A stretch of 64,000 nucleotides of DNA from Granulibacter bethesdensis (GCF_001889545.1 NZ_CP018194.1:2429501-2493500); one strand, 5' to 3'. Counted from the first letter of the stretch, positions 30,504 through 40,048 are shown. Numbers and translations are program-made. Notes: generated by a model from the letters alone, not told the origin.

Positions 30504-31952
30504 ATGAGTCTCGATACCGCCCTCGCCGCCACCGATAACCTGTTCTTCGAGCGCGCGGATGCGGCCCTCGATCAGGACAGCGCCCTGAAAATCACGCAGG
30601 GTGCCCTGCATGGGGCCGAGGATGGTGAGCTGTTCCTGGAATATCGGGAAAGCGAGGTTGTCAGTCTGGATGATGGCCGTATTCGCGGTGCGAATTTCGA
30701 CACCGCGACGGGTTTTGGCCTGCGCGCCGTCGCCGGTGAAGCCACCGGCTATGCCCATGCCGGGGAGGTCAGCGAAGCCGCCTTGCGCCGTGCCGCCACC
30801 ACAGTCGCCTCCGTCGCGGCCGGCCATGGCGGTACCCTCGCCGAGCCACCGCGGGCGACCAACGCACGGCTGTACAGCGACGCCAACCCGCTGCCGAGCG
30901 TCGATTTCGCCACCCGCACCGCCCTGCTCGCCACCATCGACGCCTATGCGCGGGAAAAAGACTCCCGCGTGCGTCAGGTGACGGCCTCGATCGTCGGGGA
31001 ATGGCAGGCCGTGCAGATCATCCGCGCTGACGGACTGCGCGTCGCTGATCTGCGTCCGCTGGTCAGGCTGAATATCGCCGTCATCGTCGAACAGGATGGC
31101 CGCCGGGAAAGCGGCAGCTTCGGCACAGGTGGCCGCTATGGCTATGATCGCCTGCTGACCGAGGAAACATGGAAAAACGGGATCGACGAAGCCCTGCGTC
31201 AGGCGCTGATCAACCTCGACAGCCGCCCGGCGCCAGCCGGGGAAATGCCCGTCGTGCTCGGCTCCGGCTGGCCCGGCATCCTGCTGCATGAAGCCATCGG
31301 CCATGGTCTGGAAGGAGATTTCAACCGCAAGAAAACCTCCGCCTTTGCCGGGCTGATGGGACAGCGGGTCGCAGCGCCGGGCGTCACTGTGGTCGATGAC
31401 GGCACCCTGCCAGACCGGCGTGGCAGCCTGACCGTGGATGATGAAGGCACGCCTTCCTCCCGTACCGTGCTGATCGAGGATGGGATTCTCACCGGCTATA
31501 TGCAGGATCGGCTCAATGCCCGGCTGATGGGCGTCCGCCCCACCGGCAATGGCCGCCGCCAGTCCTATGCCTATGCACCGATGCCGCGTATGACCAACAC
31601 AGTCATGCTGGGCGGCAGGCATGAGAAGGAAGAAATGATCCGCTCGGTAAAACGCGGCCTGTACGCAGCGAATTTCGGCGGCGGCAGCGTAGACATCACC
31701 TCCGGCAAGTTCGTGTTTTCCGCCAGCGAGGCCTATCTGATTGAGGATGGCCGCATCACCGCCCCCGTCAAGGGGGCGACGCTGATCGGCAATGGGCCAG
31801 ACAGTCTGACGAAAGTCGAGATGATCGGGCCGGATGTGGCGCTGGACCCTGGAATCGGCACCTGCGGCAAAAGCGGTCAGGGCGTTCCGGTCGGTGTCGG
31901 GCAGCCGACGCTGAAACTGACCGGCCTGACCATCGGCGGTACAGCTGACTGA
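30504..31952 (+). CDS. tldD: Metalloprotease TldD
   Basis: ATG 30504 has AGGAG at good spacing and gives 482 residues, the family length; a longer frame reaches 30438 inside ctaA. The zinc site is the HExxxH motif in GILLHEAIGHGLEGDFNRK. Other signatures are LVLSSDDGRI-like VVSLDDGRIRGANFDTATGF near the start and AEAYLIEDGRITAPVKGATLI-like sequence near the end (ASEAYLIEDGRITAPVKGA). TldD with TldE (PmbA) degrades unfolded peptides and matures some microcin-type peptides. No tldE partner is seen in this window. Confidence 0.95.
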   Translation: MSLDTALAATDNLFFERADAALDQDSALKITQGALHGAEDGELFLEYRESEVVSLDDGRIRGANFDTATGFGLRAVAGEATGYAHAGEVSEAALRRAATTVASVAAGHGGTLAEPPRATNARLYSDANPLPSVDFATRTALLATIDAYAREKDSRVRQVTASIVGEWQAVQIIRADGLRVADLRPLVRLNIAVIVEQDGRRESGSFGTGGRYGYDRLLTEETWKNGIDEALRQALINLDSRPAPAGEMPVVLGSGWPGILLHEAIGHGLEGDFNRKKTSAFAGLMGQRVAAPGVTVVDDGTLPDRRGSLTVDDEGTPSSRTVLIEDGILTGYMQDRLNARLMGVRPTGNGRRQSYAYAPMPRMTNTVMLGGRHEKEEMIRSVKRGLYAANFGGGSVDITSGKFVFSASEAYLIEDGRITAPVKGATLIGNGPDSLTKVEMIGPDVALDPGIGTCGKSGQGVPVGVGQPTLKLTGLTIGGTAD

Positions 31953-31962
31953 AACAGTTGAC

Positions 31963-31997
31963 GCAGTGCCGGAACGAATTTTTTCATTCCGGCCTGC
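31963..31997 (+). terminator. Hairpin after tldD, possible terminator
   Basis: GCAG/CTGC and GCCGGAA/TTCCGGC pair with one bulged T, forming an 11-pair stem with a T-rich loop, 10 bases after the tldD stop. A clear T-tail is missing, so termination is plausible but not certain. Confidence 0.4.
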
Positions 31998-32174
31998 GGT
32001 GTATCTTTTCCGATAGCATCCGGAAATCTGGGGGGTCTATCCGGGCAGCCACACCGCCGCCGCACTCTGAAGATGAATGAGATTTAAACAGATTCAGGGT
32101 TTTCTCCCGGCTCTCTCCATGCCAGCGATACTTCCTGTTTCAGGGTAAGCCTGCATCAGGCTTGAGAGCATCCA

Positions 32175-33122
32175 ATGATCAAACGTAGCATGATAGATCG
32201 CATTTTCTGGAAAACCGGCGCCTTATTGGCATTCGCCGCTCCGGCCATTGGTATGCTCACGGTTCCTTTCATGGCCCATGCCATGCAGGAGAGTCATTCT
32301 GCATCTTCCTCTTCCATCCATGTGGAAACATCCTCCCCACCGCCGAACTGCCCGGCTTATGAGGTGCCGCCCCTGCATCTCAAAAATCTGCGGGATGCGC
32401 TGGAGGATAACGAGGAGGTGGTGATCGTCGCCATCGGTTCCTCTTCCACGCAAGGATGGATGTCGTCAGATATTGGCGCCTCCTACCCCGCGTTGTTGCA
32501 GAAGGAGCTGTCAGAGGCTCTGCCGCATGCCCATATCGCCGTGATCAACCGGGGCATCGGCGGGGAAGACGTGACCGAGGAAACCCCGCGCCTGCAAAGT
32601 GACGCGCTGGATGTTCATCCTCAGGTCGTGATCTGGCAGGTCGGAGCCAATGGGGCGATGCGCAATATCAGCCCTGACGTATTCCGCAAGATGGTCATGG
32701 CCGGGGTCATCCGGATGCACAAAGCTTCCGTCGATGTGGTGCTGATGGATAATCAGCGTGCGCCCCGTATCATCGCAACCAAGGAAGGCACATTACTGGA
32801 CAGCACCATGGCCTCCATTGCCCAGAAGACCGGCGCAGCGCTGTTCCAGCGTGGGCAATTGATGGATCACTGGCGGGATATGGGCCACCCATATGCTGAT
32901 TTCATCGCCTCAGACGGGCTGCATCATAACGATCTGGGTTATCGCTGCGTGGCGCATGCCCTGGCACAGGCGATTCTGGCGGGGCTCAAGGAAACCGGGG
33001 CCAAACAGGACACCACCTCCGGCCTTCCCCATCACGCCGCCCATCCGGCGGTCAGAAAAGCCTCGCCCGGTAATGCTCAGGGACCGGACGGGGATGATGA
33101 TGGAGATGATGATGGCAGTTAG
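32175..33122 (+). CDS. Secreted SGNH/GDSL-type hydrolase
   Basis: The 315 residues begin with a signal peptide (TGALLAFAAPAIGMLTVPFMA, cleavage near AHA-MQ, about residue 37). The SGNH hydrolase core follows: block I VVIVAIGSSSTQG with the nucleophile Ser, block II GIGGED, block III WQVGANGA with the oxyanion Asn, and block V DGLHHNDLG with the Asp-x-x-His pair. Family members are esterases or O-acetyl hydrolases acting on the envelope or extracellular polysaccharide. The C-terminus is a low-complexity acidic tail (GDDDGDDDGS) of unknown role. The gene converges with gshA; their stop codons overlap. Confidence 0.85.
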   Translation: MIKRSMIDRIFWKTGALLAFAAPAIGMLTVPFMAHAMQESHSASSSSIHVETSSPPPNCPAYEVPPLHLKNLRDALEDNEEVVIVAIGSSSTQGWMSSDIGASYPALLQKELSEALPHAHIAVINRGIGGEDVTEETPRLQSDALDVHPQVVIWQVGANGAMRNISPDVFRKMVMAGVIRMHKASVDVVLMDNQRAPRIIATKEGTLLDSTMASIAQKTGAALFQRGQLMDHWRDMGHPYADFIASDGLHHNDLGYRCVAHALAQAILAGLKETGAKQDTTSGLPHHAAHPAVRKASPGNAQGPDGDDDGDDDGS

Positions 33123-34507
33123 GCAACCTGAGCCTCGTTGAAAATCCGGCTCACATCCCCTGCCCAAACGCTCTGATAGCGGTTCAGCCAGTGCTCCGCC
33201 TGTGTGGGAGCGCCGCCTTCCACGATGTCCCGCAGCGGATCGAGGTATACTTCTTCCTCCTGCCCACGGGCACGCAGACCGTCAGCGGCGATGGCGACCA
33301 GATCGCGGGCCAGATCGCGTACCGTGCCACCCGCGAAAGGCGTGTTCACCGCCTGCCTTGCGACCTCGGATCGCAGCCCGACCAGACTCTGCCATCCATG
33401 GCGGTTCATCAGCGCGGTGGCAGCCTCCAGCGCCGCATCGTCGTAAAGCAGACCAACCCAGAGCGCCGACTGAGCCAGCATCATCGCCATACTGCCGGCA
33501 TCAGCGCCCCGCATTTCCAGAAAACGCTTCAGTCGGACTTCCGGAAAAGCCGTCGTGGTGTGATCGGCGAAATCACCGATGGTCGGACACTCCCCTTCCC
33601 GGCCCGGCAGACGCCCGGCCATGAAATCACGGAAACTGGCTCCGGCGACATCGACATATCCGCCATAGCCCTCACCAGGGCGATGCACGAAATACATCGG
33701 CACATCCAGCAGCCACTCTGTCCAGCGTTCGAAGCCGAACCCGTCCTCGAACACAATGCCCGGCAATCCCGTGCGATCAGGGTCGGTATCCGTCCAGATA
33801 TGGGCGCGATAGGACAGGTAACCATTCGGCTTTCCCTCCGTGAAGGGAGAGTTCGCGAACAGCGCCGTGGCCACCGGCTGGAAGGCCAGCGCAACCCGGA
33901 ATTTGCGGACCATATCCGCCTCTGATTGCGTATCCAGATTCACCTGCACGGTGCAGGTGCGCAGCATCATGTCCAGCCCGAGCGTCCCGACTTTGGGCAT
34001 GTAGGCCCGCATGATTTCGTACCGGCCCTTGGGCATCCATGGCATCGCGGCGCGGCTGTGCAACGGCTGGAACCCCAGCGGCGCGAACCCCAGACCCAGC
34101 GGAGCCGCGACACGATGCAGCTCGGCGAAATGGATTTGAAACTCCTGCCTTGTCTGGTGCAGGTTCGTCAGCGCCCCGCCGGACAGCTCAAACTGCCCGC
34201 CCGGCTCCAGCGACAGGGAAGCGCCGAGGGAAGAAGCCGGACCTTTCAGCCCGATTGCGTGGCCACGGTCCAGAATCGGCGCCCAGCCCTCTGCCGCCTT
34301 GACAGCGTGCAGACCTTCCAGGAGCGCCGAAATTCCGGCAGGGCCATCATAGGGCGGAGCAGCAAGATCGGTCAGGGAAAAGCCGAATTTCTCGTGCTCG
34401 GTGCCGATACGCCAGTCGGAACGCTCACGGCAGCCGCTGGCAAGATAATCTGCAAGCTGACGGGTCGTGGTCGCCGGAGTGATATCGGCATCGCCTGGAT
34501 TGGACAT
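33119..34507 (-). CDS. gshA: Glutamate-cysteine ligase, plant/alphaproteobacterial type
   Basis: This 462-residue protein ligates glutamate and cysteine, the first step of glutathione synthesis. It belongs to the GCS2 (plant-like) class and not the E. coli type, judged by WRIGTEHEKFGFSL near the start, PGGQFELSGGALTNLHQT, MRAYMPKVGTLGLDMMLRTC and TVQVNLDTQSEADMVRKF. The two cysteines used for redox control in plants are not obviously present. The gene lies 49 bases after rsmE on the same strand. gshB is not in the window. Confidence 0.93.
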   Translation of the reverse strand: MSNPGDADITPATTTRQLADYLASGCRERSDWRIGTEHEKFGFSLTDLAAPPYDGPAGISALLEGLHAVKAAEGWAPILDRGHAIGLKGPASSLGASLSLEPGGQFELSGGALTNLHQTRQEFQIHFAELHRVAAPLGLGFAPLGFQPLHSRAAMPWMPKGRYEIMRAYMPKVGTLGLDMMLRTCTVQVNLDTQSEADMVRKFRVALAFQPVATALFANSPFTEGKPNGYLSYRAHIWTDTDPDRTGLPGIVFEDGFGFERWTEWLLDVPMYFVHRPGEGYGGYVDVAGASFRDFMAGRLPGREGECPTIGDFADHTTTAFPEVRLKRFLEMRGADAGSMAMMLAQSALWVGLLYDDAALEAATALMNRHGWQSLVGLRSEVARQAVNTPFAGGTVRDLARDLVAIAADGLRARGQEEEVYLDPLRDIVEGGAPTQAEHWLNRYQSVWAGDVSRIFNEAQVA

Positions 34508-34556
34508 CGGCTTCCTGACTAACTGGAACGTTACAGGGTTGCATCCCTGTGGTTAC

Positions 34557-35306
34557 TCAATCGGCAATATCAGACACAGGCGGAGCTGTCAGCAAGGCCA
34601 GCCCGGCAATGACGGCCGTCTCCGCACGCAACACCGTTCGGCCGAGAGAGACCGGAATAACATGCGCATGGGAACGCAACAGAATCAGTTCCTGTTCTGA
34701 AAATCCGCCTTCCGGGCCGGTCAGCAGGGCAGATGGCCCGGCCACCCCTCTGGCATGCGCCGCTTCGGACCGTTCGATTGCCGCATAGAGTTGCCGATCC
34801 TCCGGCCAGTCACGCAACAGGGCCGGCAATGGCTGAGGCGCCTGCAGCACCGGAATGGTCAGGCGTTCACACTGCTCTGCGGCTTCGACCGCGATGGCTT
34901 CCAGCCTCGCCGTATTGATGCGTTCGGCATTCGTGCGGGTGGTCATCACCGGAATCAGGCGGGAGACCCCGAGCTCGGTCGCTTTCTGCACCACCAGTTC
35001 GGTATTCGTGCGCTTCAGCAGGGCAAAAACCAGCCATGGCCCCTCTTCCGGCACGGGGGCACGAAGCTGCTCCCTCAGGCTGAGTGTGGCCCCCTTGCGG
35101 TCGATCCTCTCAATCACCGCCCGCCATTCGCCATCCGTGGCATTAAACAGGCTCAGCGCATCCCCTACCCCGCGCCGCATCACGGTGCCTAGGTAATGGG
35201 CGCGCGCGGCATCCAGTGTTAAATGCTCGCCCCCACGCAGGGCATGGTCCATATGCAGCCGGATGGAAGGGGCACGGGCGGATGAAAAACGATTCGAGGC
35301 TGTCAT
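34557..35306 (-). CDS. rsmE: 16S rRNA (uracil-1498-N3)-methyltransferase RsmE
   Basis: RsmE is a SPOUT-class methyltransferase that modifies U1498 of 16S rRNA. The knot signatures are LLTGPEGGFSEQELILL and VSLGRTVLRAETAVIAGL. The N-terminal PUA-like domain is visible as ARAHYLGTVMRRGVGDALSLF. ATG 35306 gives 249 residues; a longer frame to 35339 adds eleven residues. The start overlaps the start of divergent ubiA in the four bases CATG, leaving no free promoter space between them. Confidence 0.93.
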   Translation of the reverse strand: MTASNRFSSARAPSIRLHMDHALRGGEHLTLDAARAHYLGTVMRRGVGDALSLFNATDGEWRAVIERIDRKGATLSLREQLRAPVPEEGPWLVFALLKRTNTELVVQKATELGVSRLIPVMTTRTNAERINTARLEAIAVEAAEQCERLTIPVLQAPQPLPALLRDWPEDRQLYAAIERSEAAHARGVAGPSALLTGPEGGFSEQELILLRSHAHVIPVSLGRTVLRAETAVIAGLALLTAPPVSDIAD

Positions 35307-36273
35307 GACGCGGCATCCTGCCACAAACGCTGCCAGCACGGCAGAGAAGATGCCAAGGCCTCACACCGATCTCCGCCCCGATGGCTGGATTGCCCGCCTG
35401 CCCCGGCGGATACAGCCTTATGCCCTGTTGGCCCGTCTTGACCGGCCTGTCGGTATCTGGCTGCTGTTTCTGCCGGGCGTGTGGGGGATTCTGGCGGCAC
35501 GGCCGCCGGACCAGGAAAGCCTGCGCCTGATCGTACTGTTTCTGATCGGCAGCGCGGTGATGCGGTCAGCGGGCTGCGTCGTCAACGATATGTGGGACCG
35601 TGATCTGGACCGCAGCGTCGCGCGCACCGCGGGCCGGCCACTGGCCGCCGGAGTGCTGGGGATGCGTCAGGCGACTGTGTTTCTCGGCCTGCTGTTGCTG
35701 GCGGGATTACTGGTTCTGCTCCAGCTTCCGAGGATAGCACAAATAGCCGCCGCTTCATCCCTGCTGCTGGTGGCGGTCTATCCGCTCGCCAAGCGCGTGA
35801 CATGGTGGCCGCAACTGGTGATGGGATTCACGTTCGGCTTCGGCGCTCCGGCAGGCGCCATCGCCGCAGGGGCGGAGACGGGGCCGGACTGGTGGCTGGT
35901 CGGGCTGCTTTATGCCGCGGCTATCGTCTGGGATCTGGGCTTCGATACGATCTACGGGTTTCAGGATATCGAGGATGATGCCGTGATCGGCGTCAAATCC
36001 ACCTCCCGCCGTTTCGCGCATATGCCGCGGCGTTTCGTCGGCGCAAGCTACGCCTTGATGGTGGTTTTCCTGATTCTTGCCGGGATCAGGGCCGGGCTGC
36101 CATGGCTGTATGACCTTGCGCTGACGCTGCCCGCCGCCCTGCTGCTATGGCAGGTACACAGGCTGGATATTCTCAATCCCGCAGCCTGTCTGGGGGCTTT
36201 TCGGGCCAATACCCGAATCGGGCTGGCAGTAGCGGGAGCTTTCCTGTGGGGCTGGATCGGATTGTTGCCATGA
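35305..36273 (+). CDS. ubiA: 4-hydroxybenzoate polyprenyltransferase UbiA
   Basis: UbiA attaches the polyprenyl chain to 4-hydroxybenzoate in ubiquinone synthesis. The two Asp-rich prenyl-diphosphate motifs are VVNDMWDRDLDRSVARTAGR and DTIYGFQDIEDDAVIGVKST, and about eight membrane segments follow the pattern of the family. ATG 35305 has GAGG five bases upstream and gives 322 residues; ATG 35350 is a shorter alternative and 35263 a longer one. The gene ends in an ATGA overlap with the methyltransferase gene. Ubiquinone is the main respiratory quinone of acetic acid bacteria. Confidence 0.94.
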   Translation: MTRHPATNAASTAEKMPRPHTDLRPDGWIARLPRRIQPYALLARLDRPVGIWLLFLPGVWGILAARPPDQESLRLIVLFLIGSAVMRSAGCVVNDMWDRDLDRSVARTAGRPLAAGVLGMRQATVFLGLLLLAGLLVLLQLPRIAQIAAASSLLLVAVYPLAKRVTWWPQLVMGFTFGFGAPAGAIAAGAETGPDWWLVGLLYAAAIVWDLGFDTIYGFQDIEDDAVIGVKSTSRRFAHMPRRFVGASYALMVVFLILAGIRAGLPWLYDLALTLPAALLLWQVHRLDILNPAACLGAFRANTRIGLAVAGAFLWGWIGLLP

Positions 36274-36908
36274 AAGACATCGCCTTCATCCGCGAGAATA
36301 CGGCATGGTCCCGCGCGCCTCTGGTGCCGGAGCTCGGGCTGTTTCTGGCCACCGCCATCACCCCGATCTGGCAGGCCACAGAAGACTGGCTGGCGCAGCG
36401 GAATGTCGAGCCGCCTTTCTGGGCCTTTGCATGGCCGGGCAGTCAGGCCATCGCCCGCCATGTGCTGGATCATCCCGAACTGGTGAAGGGCCGCCGGGTG
36501 CTGGATTTCGCGGCAGGATGCGGGCTGGCGGCTCTGGCCTGCGCCCGCAGCGGGGCCCAGGAGGCGGAGGCAGCAGAGATAGATGCGCTGGCTCTGGCCG
36601 CCACCACGCTGAACGCGACTGAAAACGGCCTTGCCGTCCGTCTGGCCGACGGCGATGTGGTGGGCAGCCCATGCCGCTGGGATCTGATCCTCTGCGGCGA
36701 TGTCTGTTACGAAGCCCCCATGACCCGCCACATCATGCCGTGGCTGCGGCGCATGGCGGAAACGGCAGAGGTCTGGATCGCTGATCCCGGGCGCAGCTAT
36801 CTGCCGCAAGAGGGTATGACCGCCTTTGCCGAATACACCGTTCCGACCACGCTGGAACTGGAAGATCGCACGGAACGGCATGTGCGCCTGTTTCGTCTTT
36901 CTCCCTGA
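36270..36908 (+). CDS. Class I SAM methyltransferase, METTL20/EtfB-lysine-type
   Basis: ATG 36270 overlaps the ubiA stop (ATGA) and gives 212 residues. The AdoMet site is GRRVLDFAAGCGLAALACARSG, followed by the acidic residue in EAAEIDALALAAT and the post-II motif DLILCGDVCYEAPM. The N-terminal RENTAWSRAPLVPELGLFLA and PPFWAFAWPGSQAIARHVL are typical of the bacterial METTL20-like branch, members of which methylate lysines on electron transfer flavoprotein beta. The target here is inferred from family only; annotation as an L11-type or nicotinamide N-methyltransferase is also seen for such proteins. It converges with the usp gene after three bases. Confidence 0.75.
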   Translation: MKDIAFIRENTAWSRAPLVPELGLFLATAITPIWQATEDWLAQRNVEPPFWAFAWPGSQAIARHVLDHPELVKGRRVLDFAAGCGLAALACARSGAQEAEAAEIDALALAATTLNATENGLAVRLADGDVVGSPCRWDLILCGDVCYEAPMTRHIMPWLRRMAETAEVWIADPGRSYLPQEGMTAFAEYTVPTTLELEDRTERHVRLFRLSP

Positions 36909-36911
36909 TCA

Positions 36912-37748
36912 CTACCGCTTCATCAGTACCGGAATGCGCGCATGTTCCATCACATGCCGCGTCACCCCGCCCAGAATCATCTGCCGCAGGCGAGAATGGG
37001 AATACGCCCCCATCGCCAGAAGATCGCAGGAAAAATCCTCTGCCGCCTGTAACAACCCGGCTCCGACATTCCCATCGACCGGATTGAAATAGGCTATCTC
37101 TGCCCGAATACCGTGACAGCCGAGGTAATCCACCAGTTCCTCCGCCTCCGGTCCCTGACGGTAATAGGAATGAGCCGTCAGAATACGTACTGCCTCTGCC
37201 TTCTGCGCCCATGCCAAAGCCGCACGCACAGCCGACGCACTTTCGACCGTACCGTTCCAGGCAATACAGACCCGGTTGCCAAGCGTATCCCCCGGCTGCT
37301 CCGGCGCCATCAGCAAAGGGCGTCCCCCGTCAAAAAGCACCGCATGCAGCGCCTCGGTCGAGGACAGATCGTCGTCTCCAGACGGGCGGGCAATGACGGT
37401 GAGATCGGCCACACGGGCCTGCCATGCCACGATGTCCTCCTCCTGCCCTGTCTTTTCCTCCAGCCGGATGGAAACGGGGGGATGCCGATCACCGGTGACG
37501 GCATCAATCATCGCCTGAATGGCCACGCCCCGTTCCCGTGCTTCTTTCTCCACCGCCTCGATCATGTCCTGCACCATCGCGCCGGACAGGCCTTCGGCAG
37601 CCAGAGGGGCTATGTCACTGCCAGCGGTACGGATGTAAACGGCCAGAATCTGGGCATCCCATCTGACAGCGGCCTGTATCGCGACCGCCAGTGCGGAGCG
37701 GCCACGGCTTGGGCAACGGAGCGGCAATAAAAGCTTGCGAATGGCCAT
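36912..37748 (-). CDS. Universal stress protein, tandem-domain type
   Basis: The 278 residues form two UspA-like halves. The N-terminal half (KLLLPLRCPSRGRSALAVAI) is degenerate. The C-terminal half keeps the ATP-binding pattern GAYSHSRLRQMILGGVTRHV (G-x2-G-x9-G-like) and the PVLMKR end. Such proteins bind ATP or AMP and help cells survive stress; the specific role is unknown. The gene follows the DUF952 gene by 52 bases on the same strand, so pepP, the DUF952 gene and this one may form one transcription unit. Confidence 0.85.
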   Translation of the reverse strand: MAIRKLLLPLRCPSRGRSALAVAIQAAVRWDAQILAVYIRTAGSDIAPLAAEGLSGAMVQDMIEAVEKEARERGVAIQAMIDAVTGDRHPPVSIRLEEKTGQEEDIVAWQARVADLTVIARPSGDDDLSSTEALHAVLFDGGRPLLMAPEQPGDTLGNRVCIAWNGTVESASAVRAALAWAQKAEAVRILTAHSYYRQGPEAEELVDYLGCHGIRAEIAYFNPVDGNVGAGLLQAAEDFSCDLLAMGAYSHSRLRQMILGGVTRHVMEHARIPVLMKR

Positions 37749-37800
37749 GGCAGCTTCCTTTTCCGATAATACCCGCCTGTCCTGCCGCGCAGGGATCTGT

Positions 37801-38127
37801 CTACACCCGATCCTCCGGCGTTACCGGCCTTATCGAGAGAACCTGATCGGTCCTGATCGCACCATACAGATGCGGGAAAGGCGGCTGGTCCGGCTCCGAC
37901 ACCTCCCAACGTAATGGCGCGGACAGGCCGTCAGCCGACAGAACCAGCAGCAGCAAACCGTCCTGCTCAGAGTAATGAAGCCGCAGCACGAAAGAGAGTT
38001 GCTCCGGCGTGCAGAGATGGATGAATCCCTCCCGCTCCAGACCAGGCGGCGCATAGTAACCCGACTTTAGAGCATTCTGCCAGTCTTCGGGGCTGATGAT
38101 GTGCAGCAATGTCGGGGATGTGCTCAT
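37801..38127 (-). CDS. DUF952 family protein
   Basis: ATG 38127 starts one base after the pepP stop codon and gives 108 residues; a longer frame to 38154 lies inside pepP. The sequence matches DUF952: TLLHIISPEDWQNALKSGYY, REGFIHLCTPEQLSFVLRL, GLLLLVLSADGL, then FPHLYGAIRTDQVLSI. This fold is related to ADP-ribose-binding or ADP-ribosyltransferase-like proteins, but no activity is established. Tight spacing to pepP implies coexpression. Confidence 0.82.
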   Translation of the reverse strand: MSTSPTLLHIISPEDWQNALKSGYYAPPGLEREGFIHLCTPEQLSFVLRLHYSEQDGLLLLVLSADGLSAPLRWEVSEPDQPPFPHLYGAIRTDQVLSIRPVTPEDRV

Positions 38128-38128
38128 C

Positions 38129-39931
38129 TCATACTTCCCGAAAAAATGGGGCACAGGCGGCTTCCAGCCATGCCTGCTCCGCCGGGGGCAGCAGCGGGCC
38201 GATCTCTGCCAGCACGCGGGCGTGATAGGTATCGAGCCAGACCTTTTCAGCCTCTGTCAGTAAATCGGGCTCAATCAGGGTGCGATCAAACGGGGCCAGC
38301 GTCAAAGTCTCGAAGCCGAGGAAAGGCCGGGTGGCATCGGGGATGTCCCGTGACTGCACCAGCAGCAGATTTTCCAGCCGGATGCCATATTCTCCGGGCT
38401 GATAGTAGCCCGGCTCATCAGACAGAATCATGCCGGGACACAGCGCGACGGGACGTGCCGCACGTGAGATAGAGGCCGGTCCCTCATGCACCGACAAATA
38501 GCTGCCGACGCCATGACCGGTGCCATGATCGTAATCAAGCCCCACATCCCACAAAGACCGGCGCGCCATTGCATCGATATGCGGTCCGGCCACTCCTTGC
38601 GGAAATTGCAGCGTCGCCACGGCGATATGCCCCTTGAGAACCCGTGTGAAACGATCCCGCAGCAGCGCAGGCGGCGCATCCGGGCCGATCCAGATCGTGC
38701 GGGTCACATCCGTCGTGCCATCCAGATACTGGCCGCCGGAATCGATCAGATAGACCTCGTTTGGTCGCAAGGGCCGGTCTGTTTCCGCCGTGACGCGGTA
38801 ATGGATCACTGCACCATGTTCAGCGGCCCCTGAAATGGCAGGAAAGCTTTCTCCCCTGAATTCCTCAGCCTCCTGACGGAATGCCAGCAGACGGGCAGCG
38901 GCACTGGCCTCGGTTTCGCCCTCCCGCAGCGGATTCAGGCTGTACAGGAAACGGCACAGCGCCACGGCATCACGCTGATGGGCACGTCTGGCTCCCGCCT
39001 GCTCGACCTTATTCTTGCAGGCACGTGGCAAGGCACAGGGATCAGCGCCTGGACTTAATACAGCCCCTGCCTGCCGCAACACCTGCGCAAACCAGACGGG
39101 GGCCGTAGCAGGATCGAGTCGAACAATCCGGCCCCCCAGCGCCTTCAGGCCTGCTTCCAGCTCCGTCCGGGAGCGCAAGGTCACGTCAGCGCCAAGCCAT
39201 TGCGCGGTGGCCGCGGGAATTTTCTCCGGCGCCATGAACAACGTCACCTTGCCATCGGCGAACAGCACGGCAAATCCCAGCGCATAGGGCGTGAAAGGCA
39301 CATCCTGCCCCCGAATATTCAGCAGCCATGCCAGAGAAGCAGGGTCCGTCAGCACCACCGCATCCTCGCCAGACTCGACCAGAGCATGTCCGATTTCCGC
39401 CCGTCTGGAGGCAGAATCCTGCCCAGCCCTCTCCAGCGGATGCGGCACGGCCGGAGCCAGAGGCGGCGCGGGGCGGTCCGGCCAAACCGCATCGACCGGA
39501 TTGGCGGCAACCGGCACCATATCCAGCCCGGCCGCGGTAAAGCGACCCAGCCCATCCTCGCTGATCAGCAGCGGATCATAGCCGATCCGCGCCCCTCTCC
39601 CCGCTGCGCTCACCAGCCAGAGCGGAGGAGGTGTCTCGATGATATGGCACTGCTCCCAGAGAGAGGAATCCGTTTCCTGAGTGGCCTGAAGCGTGTAGCG
39701 CCCATCCGTGAACAGGGCCGCACGCTGCTGCAACACCACCGCAAGACCCGCACTTCCCGTGAAGCCCGTCAAAAAGGCCAGCCTTTCCGCACAGGCCGGC
39801 ACATATTCGCCCAGATGTTCGTCAGCACGCGGAATAATGAACCCGTCCAGCGCCTGCCCTTCGATCACCGCCCTGAAGGCTGCCAGACGCGAAGCTGCCT
39901 GACCATTTTGCTCCGTCCCCAGCGTTGCCAT
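38129..39931 (-). CDS. Aminopeptidase P family protein (Xaa-Pro aminopeptidase)
   Basis: The 600-residue protein is the large (three-domain) aminopeptidase P of peptidase family M24B. Two N-terminal creatinase-like domains (DGFIIPRADEHLGEYVPACA at the start) precede the pita-bread catalytic domain. Its metal ligands are visible in IDSGGQYLDGTTDVTRT (Asp, Asp), HGTGHGVGSYLSVHEGP (His), SDEPGYYQPGEYGIRLEN (Glu) and the final Glu in RLENLL. It removes N-terminal residues preceding proline in the cytoplasm. It heads a small minus-strand cluster with the DUF952 and usp genes. Confidence 0.92.
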   Translation of the reverse strand: MATLGTEQNGQAASRLAAFRAVIEGQALDGFIIPRADEHLGEYVPACAERLAFLTGFTGSAGLAVVLQQRAALFTDGRYTLQATQETDSSLWEQCHIIETPPPLWLVSAAGRGARIGYDPLLISEDGLGRFTAAGLDMVPVAANPVDAVWPDRPAPPLAPAVPHPLERAGQDSASRRAEIGHALVESGEDAVVLTDPASLAWLLNIRGQDVPFTPYALGFAVLFADGKVTLFMAPEKIPAATAQWLGADVTLRSRTELEAGLKALGGRIVRLDPATAPVWFAQVLRQAGAVLSPGADPCALPRACKNKVEQAGARRAHQRDAVALCRFLYSLNPLREGETEASAAARLLAFRQEAEEFRGESFPAISGAAEHGAVIHYRVTAETDRPLRPNEVYLIDSGGQYLDGTTDVTRTIWIGPDAPPALLRDRFTRVLKGHIAVATLQFPQGVAGPHIDAMARRSLWDVGLDYDHGTGHGVGSYLSVHEGPASISRAARPVALCPGMILSDEPGYYQPGEYGIRLENLLLVQSRDIPDATRPFLGFETLTLAPFDRTLIEPDLLTEAEKVWLDTYHARVLAEIGPLLPPAEQAWLEAACAPFFREV

Positions 39932-40048
39932 CCTGCCGCCCTTATCTCTTTTTGCACTGCAACATATGCATGCCTGTCTTTTAGTCTTTACTCGCCGCTT
40001 TTGAAGGCAAATAGATCATATAATCGCCACAAGGACGCTGCCTTTCTG

